Under the pieces are notes generated by a model. The model was not told the origin of the DNA. It did no database searches and saw nothing but the letters and a program-made list of their open reading frames with translations. Shown in pieces: positions 30,988 through 41,484 of a stretch of DNA of 64,000 nt. This DNA is from Serripes groenlandicus (taxonomy: Eukaryota > Mollusca > Bivalvia > Cardiida > Cardiidae). Position numbers and translations under genes: made by a program. Position 1 is the stretch's first letter; each line of letters begins with the position of its first letter. Where the stretch lies: assembly GCA_031761405.1 (NCBI GenBank), contig JASEVX010000011.1:26168702-26232701 (forward strand), read 5' to 3'.

Positions 30988-32573
30988 CCCTTTCCCTCAT
31001 ACAGACATTTTCTGATGCCTCTGCAGCAGACGAGTTTTGAAAACATGGTGGCAAACGAAGAAACTGCTCATAACAGGCAATTGTTAGTGTCCGGCGTCCG
31101 TCCGTGGGCGTCGTGCGTCTTCCGTCGTCTGTCGTGCGTCGTCAACATTTCAGCTTGTTAACACTCTACAGGCTACATTTTGCATCCAATCTTCATGAAA
31201 GTGTATCAGAAACATTCATCTCCATCAAATCTTGGACAAGTTCGAAACTGGGCCATATGAGGTCGAAAACGAGGTCACTAGGTCAAATTGAAGCGAAATC
31301 TTGTTAACACTCTGGAGGCCACATTTTCAACTTAAGCATGTTGAAACTTTATCAGAATGTTTGTCTTGATGATATGTAGGTCAAGTTCGAACATGGGTCA
31401 TATCGGGTCAAAAGGTAGGTCACTAAGTCAAATTGAATGAAATTTTTGCTTCAGCAGTTTGAAATTTTGTCAGAATGTTTGTCCTAAAAATATCTAGGTC
31501 AAGTTCGAATATGGGTCATATTGGGTCAGAAACTAGGTCAATAGGCCAAATTGAAGGGTAATCTTGTTAACACTGTAGAGGCCACATTTTCAACTTGAGC
31601 ATGTTGAAATTTTGTCAGAATGTTTGTCTTAAAGATATCTAGGTCAAGTTTAAATATGGGTCATATTGGGTCAGAAACTAGGTCACTAGGCCAAATTGAG
31701 GGAAAATCTTGTTAACTCTGTAGAATCCGCATGTTTTACTTCAGCAGCTTGAAATTTGGTCAGAATGTTGAGCTAAACGATATCTAGGCCAAGTTCGGAT
31801 ATGGGTCATGCCGGGTTAAAAACTAGGTCACTAGGCCAAATTGAAGAGTAATCATGTTAACACTCTTGATACTGCATTTTTAACTTGAGCATGATGAAAC
31901 TTTATCAGAATGTTTTTCTTGATGATATGTAAGTCAAGTTCGATCAAGGGTCATGTTAGGTCAAAAAGTAGGTCACTAGGTCACTAGGCCAAATTGAAGG
32001 AAATCTTGTTAACACTCTAGAGGCCGCATGTTTATCTAAATGATATCTAAGCCAATTTCGAATATGGATCATGTAGGGTCAAAAACTAGGTCACTATGCC
32101 AAATTGTAAACACTTTGGATGAAATTTGGTCAGAATGTTTGTCTGAATTATATCTAGGACAAGTTCGAATATGGGTCATATTTGGTCAGAAACAAGGTCA
32201 ATAAAGGAAAATATTGTTCAAACTCCGGAGGCCGCATTTTTACTTTGAGCAGGTTGAAAATTTGTCAGAATATTGTCTTGATGATATCTAGTCCATGTTG
32301 GAATATGGGTCATATCAGGTAAAAAAATATAGATCACTAGGCCAAATGAAGGAAAATCGTGTTAACACTGTGGAGGTTGCATTCAGAATAATTGTCTTGA
32401 TGTGTTTTGCATTGCAGTACATTGTATAATTAAGGTGAGCGATCCAGGGCCATCATGGCCCTCTTGTTATCAGTAATTTCACTCTCATTTTTGTATAGAA
32501 ATATTCCATATATTTGCAAAGTTGTTCAAAGTTCAGAGTCGTCTGCTGCAGATTTGTTGTATGTGGGAAAAGT
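30988..32573 (-). mobile_element. TTAA-MITE (reverse) split by a pearl element
   Basis: The left half (30988-31080) reads CCCTTTCCCTCATACAGAC, CCTCTGCAGCAGACGAGTTT, GCTCATAACAGGCAATT. The right half (about 32470-32573) resumes with AATTTCACTC, TCCATATATTTGCAAAG, GTCGTCTGCTGCAGATTTGT, TGTATGTGGGAAA. Together they make one reverse copy. The pearl element lies between, near the hairpin tip. Confidence 0.8.
31081..32468 (+). mobile_element. Pearl-like element, about 7 core units
   Basis: The 5' part is TGTCCGGCGTCCGTCCGTGG. Core units of about 170 bp contain AAACTAGGTCACTAGGCCAA, ATTGAAGG..AATCTTGTTAAC, ACTCTAGAGGCCGCATTTT, TTTGTCAGAATGTTTGTCTT and GATATCTAGGTCAAGTTCGA. The 3' end is GGGCCATCATGGCCCTCTTG TTA, a hairpin. 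TTGTTA occurs at both edges and may be the target duplication or part of the end. Same subfamily as 18374 and 38074. Confidence 0.88.
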
Positions 32574-32592
32574 ATTTGTTTGTGTTTTGCAG

Positions 32593-32685
32593 TTCCAGGA
32601 GAAAAGGTGGCGGGGAAGCTATTCAAAGGAAAGAAAGACTCGTATTCACATAGTGTTAAAGAGTTTTTCTCAGAGAGTAGACTAG
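32593..32685 (+). pseudogene. Myosin remnant exon 7: TH1 start
   Basis: Acceptor TGTTTTGCAG, donor CTAG|GTAACA, phase 1 to 1. It reads PGEKVAGKLFKGKKDSYSHS, then VKEFFSESRL. The A.E.FKGKKD.YP.SV..F....RLG stretch is a hallmark of the class-I TH1 domain. Open throughout. It lies 20 bp beyond the end of the split MITE. Confidence 0.9.
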
Positions 32686-32770
32686 GTAACATTTTATAAA
32701 CTGTTTACCCGATATATTTCATCCCTTTCCATTATACAACACATGTGCATCAGATGGCCAATGTTTACAG

Positions 32771-33042
32771 CAGGAGCTCTGGTAGCGACTTCAGCTGTCA
32801 ATCCAGGGGTTGTGAGTTCAAACCCCAGATTTGCCAACATTCTTTCCTACGTTTGACAAAAGTCACTGTGACAAGCATTATTCGTCTTCTACCAATGAGC
32901 TAACAGTATATATTGAAAAGTAGCCAGTTGTGTGGAGTACCGATGTAAGAAACCACGAAACACATGAGTAGGTGAACTGGTCGTTGTGATATGACTAGAA
33001 AATTGTTGAAAACGGTATCAAACCACAATCAATCAATCAACA
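32771..33042 (+). mobile_element. tRNA-derived SINE
   Basis: Head GAGCTCTGGTAGCGACTTCA, B box GAGTTCAAACCCC. Body CAACATTCTTTCCTACG, GTGAACTGGTCGTTGTGATA, TGTTGAAAACGG and a CAAT-repeat tail (AATCAATCAATCAAC). Confidence 0.82.
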
Positions 33043-33084
33043 ATGTTTACAAAAAATGCCACTGCATGACCTTGTGAAAAAAGG

Positions 33085-33715
33085 TAGACCATAATTCATG
33101 TAAAGGTTGGGGACCTAGTACCATAGTATAGGGAGACCATAATACATGTAAAGGTTGGGGACCTAGTACCATGTTAAAGGTAGACCATTATACATGTAAT
33201 AGTTGAGGACCTAGTACCATGTTATAGGGAGACCATAATACATGTAATAGTTCGGGACCTAATACCATGTTATAGGGAGACCATAATACATGTAATAGGT
33301 AGACCATAATACATGTAATAGTTGAGGACCTAGTACCATGTTAAAGGTAGACCATAATATATGTAATATTTGGGGACCTAGTACCATGTTAAAGGTAGAC
33401 CATAATATATGTAATAGTTGGGGACCTAGTACCATGTTAAAGGTAGACCATAATATATGTAATAATTGAGGACCTAGTACCATGTTATAGGGAGACCACA
33501 ATGCATGGAAAGGTTGGGACCTAGTACCAGGTTATAGGGAGACCATAATACATGTAATAGTTGGGGACCTAGTACCATGTTATAGGGAGACCATAATATA
33601 TGTAATAGTTGGGGACCTAGTACCACTCTATAGGGAGACCATAATACATGTAATAGTTGGGGACCTAGTACCATGTTATAGGGAGACCATAATACATGTA
33701 AAGATTGGGGATAAA
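33085..33715. repeat. Minisatellite, about 48-bp unit, about 13 copies
   Basis: The unit is GGGGACCTAGTACCATGTTA, TAGGGAGACCATAATACATG, TAATAGTT. A variant has AAAGGTAGACC. The minus-strand frames at 33259-33501 and 33474-33725 (repeating MVLGPQLLHILWS) are periodic translations and not a gene. Confidence 0.95.
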
Positions 33716-35239
33716 CACCAAACAATCTTTATTTGATAGGATTTTTTAATGATTGAGCATGTTGGTCCAAGCCAGAGTTTGTTTGTATTTCTAGTAACTA
33801 ACGTCATTCTATAGTAAGAGTATCATGTAAGACTTTAAAAGGATTTGTTTTAATTACTCATTGCTGAAAGAGTTTTTAATTGTCGTGCATGTTTGTTTGT
33901 ATTTCTAGTAACTCATATTGCTCTATAGTAAGATTGTCATGTTAGAATTTAAAAGGATATATTTTTGGGGGAAATCTTATAATGTAATTATCTGCAAAAA
34001 ATCTTTGATCAAGCTTTTCAGCATTTCTTTTCATTTCAAATTAATTTTTAATAGCTATTATTTACAATACATATTTATATTGTTTTCAATTACTGGTATA
34101 AATGCTCCAGCATTATATTTCTCTACTTTTCATATGCATATAGTATGGAAAGGTAAATTTTGGTAGTGTCCTTAGTGTTGATTGATCCTTTCCCACATAC
34201 AGACGCTTTCTTACACCTCTGCAGCAGACAATGTTTTCAACTCTATTCAATCATCAAATTGTCATTACCACGACTTCTGTGCATGATCATTCATTCCTTC
34301 TGCTCTATTTCTTGAAAACTGAAAATATATTATATACAATTGCATGTATCTTTCTTTCTACATTTTTCCTTTTATTAAATGTATAGAAGTTGATACTTCT
34401 GCATTTTCCAACTTTACTAAAGATGATTTACAACTTATCATATATATTTTATTCTATAAACATATATCATGTTATAAATTTTAATTTGTAAAATGTGTAC
34501 AATTTGATGCTTACATATACATGTAGTTACTTACTATACAAAATACGCTCTTACTTCCTATTTAAAGTATTGTACTCCCTTTTTAACCAATATCCGAATT
34601 GTAGAGATATGCTGACGCATCTGCAGCAGACGTCTTTTGAAAACATTGTGTTAATAGGAGAAGTTGCTCAAAACAAGCAATTTCACATTTTGTCACACTT
34701 TATTCTACATTATTGCATACAATCTATGTTTTACGCCCGCTTAAGGGATACAGAAACATTGCAAAAACCGGGCGTAAACGGTGAGAAAAAACGTTATGAT
34801 GTCAAACCGCTAACGTGACGTCATTTTCCTAGTATTCGGTCCCAGTATTTTTAAAATTCCTAGTATTAATTCGTTTTTCATTTCATTTTCATTGGCACTT
34901 AATTCCTTACACACATAAAACAATAGTATCAGCTTTTTTAACTTGATAATCGGTAATGTGCAATAGACTCACAGCTAAAGAGCATACTATAATCCAAAAA
35001 CCATTTATTTAATTTGACCCGTGTCAAGCTTGATGTAGGACCGGTTCGTGGATATGTAAAACATAAATTGTTTATTTTATAACGTCGAATGGGGTCATGT
35101 TCATCAGCGGTTATCGTACATCTGAACGTTACAGCGGACTATATATTGGATGTTTGCTCTTATGTTATGCAATAATAGCGAAAATACACATTTTCTCGGG
35201 CGTGAACATCTGCGGACGCCCTTAAATTGTGTTTATACC
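33716..35239. other. Myosin intron: short duplications and MITE halves
   Basis: A segment of about 110 bp (GTTTGTTTGTATTTCTAGTA ... TATAGTAAGA) is present at 33778 and 33893. TTAA-MITE reverse pieces lie at 34186-34250 (TCCTTTCCCACATACAGACG, CTCTGCAGCAGACAATG) and 34608-34710 (ATCTGCAGCAGACGTCTTTT, hairpin AAGTTGCTCAAAACAAGCAA). From 34732 to 35235 is an unassigned segment with ACGCCCG/CGGGCGT motifs at its edges. No myosin TH1 exon was found here. Confidence 0.55.
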
Positions 35240-35706
35240 CTTGTGCTTCGCACTCTTTCCGAAGAAAAGGCACCCTATCCTACACGCCTCGCCGTTGGTG
35301 TTGTGGTCGGCGTTGGCGTTTACATTGGCGTCACACCTCAATTAAGTTTTTCGTATTACCCCACTTTCTCCAAAATCGTTAGAGATATTGCTTTGAAACT
35401 TCCAATACGTGTTCACAATCATTATCTCCATCAACAGAAAAGTATACTCTGTCAAGGTCTTTGTAAGAATTATGGCCCTTTTTCCACTTACAATTTTGGT
35501 TAAGTTGTTCGTACCACCACACTTTTTTTTCAAAACAATTAGAGATATAGCTCATACAGTTACAATGCTTATACACTATCATTGCCTCCATCAACAGAGT
35601 ACATAAATATGTCAAGGTTTTTGTCAGAATTATGTCAAACGGTTTTGTTTTATTGTCAAACACTAAAACAGGCGAAAGCCCTGTCTAACGGACAGCTCTA
35701 GCTTGT
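35240..35706 (+). mobile_element. Pearl-like element, about 2 core units
   Basis: The 5' part contains GGTGTTGTGGTCGGCGTTGG, CGTCACACC. Core units of about 165 bp carry CAAAATCGTTAGAGATAT, AATCATTATCTCCATCAACA, AAGGT(C/T)TTTGT(A/C)AGAATTATG. The 3' end is GGCGAAAGCC, CTGTCTAACGGACAGCTCTA, GCTTGTT. Its end matches the outer element at 9147. Confidence 0.82.
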
Positions 35707-35759
35707 TCAGTAATAATACTTCCATGTATAGACAATTGCCATTTGTTGGCATACTTGTT

Positions 35760-35803
35760 TTTTAAAAGTCGCCTGCTGCAGATTTCTTACATGTTGGAAA
35801 GGG
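35760..35803 (-). repeat. TTAA-MITE right-arm fragment
   Basis: AAAAGTCGCCTGCTGCAG, ATTTCTTACATGTTGGAAAG, GG, then TTAA at 35804-35807. Confidence 0.7.
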
Positions 35804-36061
35804 TTAAAAAGTATACAATTTTATAACCATGCAATTCAGGTGCTGGTTAAATGTAATTAAGGAAACTGAAAATCCCTTTGTTGTAAGTCCTTGGCTAATT
35901 AGTAGCGCTATGTTCGGTCCGATAAGTTTGTATCCATTGTGACTTTACTCTATATTAATTTAACCCAGGAAAGCAACACACGAGTTCCAAATGGTAGATT
36001 CAGTTTTAAGGCTATTGTATACTTTTTAGGGAGAAAAGGGATACTCATGATTTTAATTTAA

Positions 36062-36228
36062 CCCTGTTCCAACATACAGCAAATCTCCAGCGACAAGCAA
36101 ATTCTCCTTTTGTCACAATATTTTCAACTTGTTTCAATAATTATACCTTCAATAAGTGAAATTTTCCATATTTTTGCCTAGATGTTGTCAAAGACGTATG
36201 CTGCAAATTTACTGTATGCGGGAAATTG
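36062..36228 (-). mobile_element. TTAA-MITE, reverse, left arm shortened
   Basis: TTAA both sides (36058-36061, 36229-36232). Half a hairpin (AAGCAAATTCTCCTTTTGTC, ACAATATTTTCAAC) and the long arm (TTTTTGCCTAGATGTTGTCA, AAGACGTATGCTGCAAAT) are kept. The stretch 36233-37047 has no gene or repeat I recognise. Confidence 0.82.
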
Positions 36229-37051
36229 TTAATTTTCAATGAAAAACTCATGAAGTGATAATAAACTGTGCTTCATTACCACTTGGATTTCCTCAAAACA
36301 GAATGACAAGTGGTAAAATGTCGACACACATGTTTCCTAAATTTCTCCAAGTAATAAGGAATAAGTTTGGAAAGAAGAGAAAGAGAAAAATATGTAGAAA
36401 AAAATGTTTAAAACAAAATGAACTTTAACTTGATGATACATGTGGTATACCTGTGTTAGTTAGATATACATATATATATCTAGGTTGTGTTAGTGGTATA
36501 TTTGGTTTCAAAATCTCCGGGTGTTACGGAGGTTTGGTGGTTGGATCTTTGAACAATTTGAACAAGTCTGAAAATCAATTTTCTTGTCATTCCCATCGTA
36601 ACTGGAATTTTTTGGGCCATTTTTTATTTAACAAACGAATATTGGATTTAGTCATGGGTATAGAACCTTAATTCCCAGTGTCCTAACTGCTTTAGGAGTC
36701 ATGCTATGATTCAAGACTAATCTTACGCCGTTTTATGAATGCCACATGTTCTTTCGAAATTAGCTGTGTCATAAGAACATGTGCGCCTGGGAGGGAGATT
36801 AAAGCTCGAGGAAACCCATATCAGCTACACCGCCTTGCATTCATTCTTGTTATGGCTATCCGGTTCAGCATCCAGTTATTCAAACTTTCTTGAAAAATAT
36901 GGGTCTATGACTGTATTGTAAAGCTATGGCAACTCAAATGCGTTGATAGCATGCTTTCTGAATCTTCACTTAACTTAAAACTCAGGACATTCGACTTTTA
37001 GGTGAACATTTTCATGATCTGTTTTTACTGCATACATGTATCTCTAGATAT

Positions 37052-37300
37052 GAGCCGTCCCGCGAGAAAACCAACATTATGGCATCTGCGTAATGTATCT
37101 ACCAGATCAGCCTGCGCTGTAGGCCTGTGCTGTCACATTCTGTCTCAGGGGGATAGAGGTATAGAGTAATTATTCCTGAAACAGAAAATCCACAGGAGTC
37201 GAAAAGTGCCATCCGGGTAAGGCTGCGCGGCATTATTAGGCTGATCAGGGTCGACACTTTACGCAGAGACCACATTGTTGGTTTTCTCGCGAGACGGCTC
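37052..37300. mobile_element. MITE with about 31-bp inverted ends (GAGCCGTC...)
   Basis: Left end GAGCCGTCCCGCGAGAAAAC, CAACATTATGG. The right end is its inverted copy (CCACATTGTTGG, TTTTCTCGCGAGACGGCTC). ATAT flanks both sides. The interior has GATCAGCCTGCGCTG and AGGCTGATC, a second inverted pair. A truncated relative lies at 55200-55432. Confidence 0.88.
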
Positions 37301-37374
37301 ATATATGCTCCATATGTTCAATTACCAGATCGGGTTATAAGTTATATCCATCACTTTAACATTGGCAGTGTGGC

Positions 37375-37520
37375 TTACCCCTTGTAGCTCGGGGTTGCGG
37401 GGATAGGATTGCGACTGATGAGTTGATGTCAGGATATTTTAATCAGAAGTAGTGCTACTGGTAATTTATCCAGGAAACGGCGTGATATGTCTAGATTACT
37501 GTTTGAAGCCGCGTAAAAAA
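37375..37520 (+). repeat. SINE 3' part
   Basis: CTCGGGGTTGCGGGGAT, GATGTCAGGATATTTTAATC, CTGGTAATTTATCCAGGAAA, CGGCGTGATATGTC, CTGTTTGAAGCCGCGTAAA. The head is missing. From 37521 to 37952 there is only AT-rich intron. Confidence 0.7.
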
Positions 37521-37952
37521 ACATCCAAACGAACAACACTCCCTGTGTTCGCTGATGGAATCAACAACAAGGCAATTTGTTTACTAAAATCTTTCGAATA
37601 TACCGTCACTGAGAGACGACAGTACATAACAGTTATATTGTTGAATTCAACTTTCAAAAACCAAATCTGAAACAATATTATATTATAACTTGTCACCATT
37701 TTGTTATCAGTTCTGACAATAGTTTGCAGAACCAACTACGCATCTGTTAATATGTTTTGAAGATAAGGTAGACGTTTACTCTTCTATTTCAAAACAATTT
37801 TCAAAGAATAACAAGTATATGTTCATATGTCGACCTTTTACTGTAATGTATTTCAACAATATTTGCATACTTAGCCGGTTTCAAAAGCAGCAACTATAAA
37901 ATAAATATGTTAATCCTTTATAATTAACTTTCACTTATTTTATATTGTGTAG

Positions 37953-38053
37953 GGAGATATCATTTTACAAAGTGACACTATAATTGAGACGCTGACCAAA
38001 CTGGTGATGATTGGAGACACAGAAAATGTAGTTAAAATAGCATCTGACGGGGT
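37953..38053 (+). pseudogene. Myosin remnant exon 8: TH1 tail
   Basis: Acceptor TATTGTGTAG, donor GGGGT|GTAAGT, phase 0 to 2. It reads GDIILQSDTIIETLTKLVMI, then GDTENVVKIASDG, matching the class-I GD..LQSDH.IE.LTK segment near the C-terminus. Open throughout. A pearl element begins 20 bp downstream, and the final exon is not seen. Confidence 0.88.
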
Positions 38054-38073
38054 GTAAGTTTAATCCATCTTTT

Positions 38074-39165
38074 TAGCTCACATTAGCCCTTGATAACATT
38101 CTACAGGCTACATTTTGCATCCGATCTTCATGAAAGTTTATCAGAACATTTATCTCCATCAAATCTTGAACAAGTTCGAAACTGGGCCATACGAGGTCAA
38201 AAACTAATTCACTAGGGCAAATTAAAGGGAAATCTTGTTAACACTCTGGAGGCCACATTTTCAACTTGAGCATGTTGAAACTTTATCAGAATGTTGTATT
38301 GATGATATGTAAGTCAAGTTCCAACATGTGTCAGGTAAGGTAAAAAGTAGGTCACTAGATCAAATTGAAGGAACATCTTGTTAAAAGTCCAGAGGCAGTT
38401 TGAAATGTTGTCAGAGTGTTCGTCTTAAAAATATCTAGTTCAAGTTCGAATATTGGTTATATTGGGTTAGAAACAAGGTCACTAGGCCAAATTGAAGGTA
38501 ATCTTATTAACACTGTAGAAGCCGCATTTATTACTTCAGCAGCTTGAAATTTAATGAGAATGTTTAGCGGAATGATTGCTAGGCCAAGTTTCAATATGGG
38601 TCATGCCGGGTCAAAAACAAAGTCACTTGGCCAAATTGAAGGGTAATATTGATAACACTCTAGAGGCCACATTTTCAACTTGAGCATGTTGAAACTTTAT
38701 CAGAATGTTTGTCTTGATGATATGTAGGTCAAGTTTGAACATGGGTTAAAAATTAGGTCACTAGGTCAAATTGAAGAAAAATCTTGTGAACACTCTAGAG
38801 GCTGCATTTTTTCCTTCAGCAGTTTGTAATTTTGTCAGAATGTTTGTCTTGAAGATATCTAGGTCAAGTTCTAACATATGTCATGTTGGATCAAAAAGTA
38901 GGTCACTAGGTCAAATTAAAGGAAAATCTTGTTGACATTCTAGAGGCCGCATTTTTTGCTATAGCAGTTTGAAAATTTGTTAGAATGTTTGTCTTAAGGT
39001 TATCTAGGTCAAATGGGAATAGGGGTCATGTTGGGTCTGAAACTAGGTCACTAGGCCAAATTGGAGGAAAATCTTGTTTAATCTGTAGAAGACGCATTGT
39101 TTGCTAAAGCAGCTTGACATTTGATAAGAATGTTTATCTAAATGATATCTAAACCAAGTTCGCAT
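38074..39165 (+). mobile_element. Pearl-like element, about 6 core units, 3' end lost
   Basis: It begins TTTTTAGCTCACATTAGCCC, then the subfamily sequence TACAGGCTACATTTTGCATC. Core units as in 31081-32468. The right end runs into a LINE relic at about 39170 with no terminal hairpin. Confidence 0.85.
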
Positions 39166-39177
39166 GTGGGTCAACTA

Positions 39178-39635
39178 TTCTTCGGACAGTCTCCCTTCTT
39201 TCTGTTTTACATCCACTTAAGGGGGTGCGACCTTACATCTTTAGGCCATCTAGACCGCTACATCACAAAAGGGGACTTTGTAATCACTGGTGACTTCAAC
39301 GCACATACTAGACTATGAGGGTCCATAAGAACCAATTGCCATGGGCGTGCAGTCGAGGAGTGGATAGAAACCCACAACCTCGTTCTGCACAATGATGGCG
39401 CCCCTACCAGGGTCGATTGGTGCACTGGCAGCCATACCTGCATCGATCTGACTATTACAAGTCCCAAAATCTCCAGTGAAATTATTTGGCAAGTTATCAA
39501 TGACACGTGGGATTCGGATCACTTCCCAATCTTAATTACAATTCAAAGATCAAACGAAGCAACGAGGAAAAATTTAACTTCATTAAAGCTGATTGGGAAG
39601 CGTTTTTTTCTATCAGCTGTGGGTTAACGCAGCCT
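39178..39635 (+). pseudogene. Non-LTR retrotransposon (LINE) endonuclease relic
   Basis: In one frame: HLDRYITKGDFVITGDFNAH, TRL, a stop, then EEWIETHNLVLHNDGAPTRV, DWCTGSHTCIDLTITSP and DTWDSDHFPILITIQ. GDFNAH and SDHFPI are the catalytic motifs of the APE-type endonuclease in Jockey/I-like LINEs. A frame change then gives FNFIKADWEAFF, the start of the linker before reverse transcriptase. No reverse transcriptase follows. Confidence 0.88.
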
Positions 39636-39639
39636 ATTA

Positions 39640-39929
39640 TGCCTCCGTACGACGTCCGTATGACGTTCGTATGACGTCCATCATCTTCGCAAGCCAAGGC
39701 TAATTTGTCCATTACATTACCATAATAACCCTTGGCTGACGGCTTCTTTAAATTTGAATTTCCCGCTCTGCCACCTAGCGGTTGCATAAATATACATCCC
39801 AATTCGGAAACGTTCATCGTCCAATAGAATGATCGGTAACAAACGTCGTCGGTTTTCTGTTAATATGGCGACTGCTTCGCTTCGCTTCAGGCCTCGTCGC
39901 TTACAACCGCGAAATACGAAGGAGTAAAC
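39640..39929 (+). promoter_or_regulatory. Leader of a helicase-linked element (promoter-like, with ATG)
   Basis: It starts next to AGCAGCCTATTATGCC-type sequence, then GACGTCCATCATCTTCGCAA, GCCAAGGCTA, ACCCTTGGCTGACGGC, CCCGCTCTGCC, a CCAAT box (GTCCAATAGAATG) and ATGGCGACTGCTTCG. The minus strand at 47230-47515 carries the same series of blocks ending in ATGGCCGCCGCTTCC. The conservation of leader plus ATG in two places suggests the 5' end of a coding mobile element. Confidence 0.6.
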
Positions 39930-40330
39930 AGTTTATAATCCAGAATCTTACAGACGAATATTATAGTGAGATCAATCTACGAAGGGACAGGTGTGCTTGT
40001 GGCCAAGCGGACCGGTAACGGAAAGTCACTGACTTATGAGTGATTCCCTATCATGTTTCCTTGCACAACTGGCTAGTCATCATTATTGCTCCGCTGACTT
40101 CCATCATGGAGGAGCAGTGACGGAGACTTGTTAGCCTTGGATTTATAGCAACATACCTGGGAATGGACTCCAGCCAGAACAAGGAGATCGAGAACGGGAC
40201 GTTCGACTTCGTTTTTGGAAGCCCGGAAGCTTTTTAAGGGAGATGGCGAACTAGAATGTTGACTGAAAATTATCAGGAAAGACTGGGATTAATTGTTGTG
40301 GATGAAGTCCACACAGTCAGTCATTCAATG
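39930..40330 (+). pseudogene. RecQ-like (SF2) DNA helicase exon, broken
   Basis: One frame gives RSIYEGTGVLVAKRTGNGKS, LTYE and a stop (motif I, GxGKS). After a shift the next reads LVIIIAPLTSIMEEQ, a stop, RLVSLGFIATYLG (motif Ia region), FDFVFGSPEAF, a stop, WRTRMLTENYQERLG, LIVVDEVHTVSHSM (motif II, DEVH). These are the ordered N-terminal motifs of RecQ-type helicases. The exon ends in phase 0 at a good donor (TCAATG|GTATGT). Several stops and at least one frameshift make it dead. No later helicase motifs were found downstream. Confidence 0.85.
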
Positions 40331-41261
40331 GTATGTAATTATAGCTGACAAAATGATTATCTATATGTTCTTAGAGTAAATGTTGCACCATAATGTTCAA
40401 TGCAAACAGATCATAATTCTTGGCAAACTAGCACTGACATTGCAGGTTTATGTATTCCCCACCCATCTGTTGTTATATATTGTCTATGTTGGGTTAGAGT
40501 TACTAGTTAGGATCGTTGGTATGGAGCCCTGTTGATATACAAGTTCCACCAATGACACCCACTGTTATTTCCAGTATTATTTCTTCTTTTCTTCTTTTTT
40601 TCAATTTAATGATTGACTGTGGAAAATATTTTACAATTATAACCATTGTCAAACAGAAAATGGTACAGTATTTACATCAAGCTAGATATAAAACAGGAAT
40701 AATGATTATTGATATCATAATATGACTCATCTTTAAAAGAAAATTTATTTGAAATGGTCTTATTACTTCTGCTATAATATTTCAATTCATAAGCTTTGAA
40801 AGAAAATTAATCATTGCAATTATCATGTAAATTCCTCAGCATATATTATATGTTAAATTAGGGTTTTATCATTGAATTCTTAAGTTGACAAAAGGTTTAT
40901 AGAAAGATTATGTCTCCAATGTTGTTGTAGATCAATCCATTCCTACAGTCAAATAATTTTCACAATATAATGAAATCTCAACAAGTGATGTGGTTTGATC
41001 CTTGGACTGACAAAAAACTACAAAGACTGTTCAAGCTTTCAAGACTGTTCAAGCTATATTACTTTGGAGCTCTAGTTTATGTTTTTGTATCTGATTGAAA
41101 TAAGCATTTAATGATTATAAGTTGAAATAAATATAGATTAAATTCATATTTGCTTGCAGGAAAATGAAAATAATAAATGGAGGTCAGTCAGGCTATGATG
41201 TCAACATGTTTATACCAGTTCCAAACTAAACAATTGTTATAGTGTTGAAATTAACATTAAA
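40331..41261. other. AT-rich stretch, no supported gene
   Basis: A segment at 41105-41235 (TTGAAATAAATATAGATTAA, CATATTTGCTTGCAGGAAAA) has a diverged second copy at 41500-41640. A frame at 40931-41098 after a TTGTTGTAG acceptor is open for 56 codons to a stop but matches no family I know. Confidence 0.4.
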
Positions 41262-41484
41262 CATTTTCCAACATACAACAAATGTGCAGCAGATGACTCT
41301 GAATTTAAAAAGGCAAATACAATGATTTTTACTAAAAAAGTAAGTTTTTAATCATTGAATTCAGTTGAAAACATTGTGGCAAAAGGAGAAATTATTTATC
41401 TTGAAATTTTTTTCCTTTTGCCATAATGTTTGCACAAGATGATTGCTGTAGAGGTGTGAGAAAGCATCTTCATATGGAAAAGGG
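41262..41484 (+). mobile_element. TTAA-MITE, forward
   Basis: TTAA before it (41258-41261). ACATTTTCCAACATACAACA, CAGCAGATGACTCTGAAT, hairpin TGTGGCAAAAGGAGAAATTA / TTTTTTCCTTTTGCCATAAT, right arm GTGTGAGAAAGCATCTTC, end GGAAAAGGG. Confidence 0.85.

Larger units (their letters stand above)
19688..38053 (+). pseudogene. Class-I myosin (MYO1C/MYO1H-like), unprocessed pseudogene
   Basis: Eight exon remnants in the right order, most with splice sites and matching phases, encode the second half of a short-tailed myosin I. They cover the end of the motor, converter, IQ necks and the start and middle of the TH1 membrane-binding tail. The intact protein would be an actin-based, calmodulin-bound motor at membranes. 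Against function: a nonsense TGA in the second exon; frameshifts in the first, second, third and fifth; a SINE inside the sixth; no recognisable exon for the second part of the first IQ motif or for about 80 residues of the TH1 tail; a pearl element where the last exon should be; and no motor exons upstream. Several indels lie in G, A or T runs, which could be base-calling errors. The stop, the SINE and the missing exons cannot be explained that way, and the long frames at 12605 and 56044 are clean. Introns are kept, so it is a duplicated or dying gene, not a retrocopy. Confidence 0.85.

Noticed and set aside
33259..33725. Minus-strand repetitive protein (MVLGPQLLHILWS units)
   Set aside because: It is a 48-bp minisatellite read in frame because 48 is divisible by 3. 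No gene context.
39258..39522. Minus-strand frames over the LINE relic
   Set aside because: The plus strand carries the APE endonuclease motifs GDFNAH and SDHFPI. The minus frames are shadows.
40931..41098. 56-codon frame after an acceptor-like TTGTTGTAG, to a stop
   Set aside because: No recognisable motif. It does not look like a helicase continuation, and a stop-free run of this length can occur by chance.
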